Notes under the pieces: model-generated
What the model was told of the DNA's origin: nothing
What the model saw: only the letters and a program-made list of their open reading frames with translations
The model's database searches: none
Part shown: in pieces, positions 11,707-11,728 of the stretch
Layout of the letters: each line of letters starts with the position of its first letter
Numbering within the stretch: position 1 is the first letter of the stretch
Translations under genes and position numbers: made by a program
Assembly (NCBI GenBank): GCA_052031065.1
Contig: JBPEXY010000169.1
Coordinates: 1 to 11,728 of the forward strand
Source of the DNA: JBPEXY01 sp052031065
Lineage (GTDB): Bacteria > Pseudomonadota > Gammaproteobacteria > Immundisolibacterales > Immundisolibacteraceae
Length of the DNA: 11,728 nt
Direction: 5' to 3'

Positions 11707-11728
11707 CTCTGTTCCTCCTGCTAATCCT

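Noticed and set aside
1..11728. CRISPR arrays, insertion sequences, phage or attachment sites
   Set aside because: No tandem spaced repeats, transposase or integrase motifs, or long terminal inverted repeats were seen anywhere in the window.

Overview
The window reads as an accessory catabolic region of a gammaproteobacterium, possibly a marine Pseudomonadales/Cellvibrionales-type organism. Support is indirect: a moderately GC-rich base composition judged by eye, a phosphatase close to the Pseudomonas MupP type, and a mix of CoA-dependent and extradiol ring-cleavage genes. There is no 16S, mobile element, CRISPR array or regulator gene here, so the taxonomy is inference. Comparisons with named enzymes are made from memory of those families, not from a search.

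Layout. (1) Positions 1-2759, minus strand, transcribed right to left: a crotonase-family enoyl-CoA hydratase with a TTG start, an acyl-CoA dehydrogenase, and an AMP-forming acyl-CoA ligase cut by the left window edge. This is a complete activation/dehydrogenation/hydration set for an acyl side chain. (2) A 623-bp divergent control region (2760-3382) with palindromes and an extended -10 promoter. (3) Positions 3383-5116, plus strand: a PdxA-family metal-dependent dehydrogenase with altered substrate-binding residues, then a MupP/Gph-type HAD phosphatase. (4) fumC (5154-6545, minus), meeting the phosphatase gene tail to tail over a 13-bp perfect hairpin. (5) A structured 329-bp intergenic region with a promoter-like pair and a terminator but no gene between them: a candidate small RNA or attenuated leader. 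(6) Positions 6875-9451, plus: an atypical SDR, an MhpD-type 2-hydroxypentadienoate hydratase and a two-domain type I extradiol dioxygenase with all expected active-site residues. (7) A strong bidirectional terminator at 9494-9520. (8) Positions 9539-11706, minus: a 2,4-dienoyl-CoA-reductase-like SDR followed by an amidohydrolase-2 family metalloenzyme.

How the genes may work together (inference): the left operon would activate an acid side chain and carry out the first beta-oxidation steps. The PdxA-family enzyme and/or the SDRs would oxidise or reduce diol or enoyl intermediates. The dioxygenase would open a catechol ring, and the hydratase would process the dienoate that is left. No alpha/beta-hydrolase for the meta-cleavage product is visible. 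The amidohydrolase, convergent with the dioxygenase gene, could fill that step, as LigY is known to do in biphenyl-lignin catabolism. FumC could consume fumarate if the side chain is released as fumarate, but it may equally be a housekeeping gene. The substrate is not determinable from the window.
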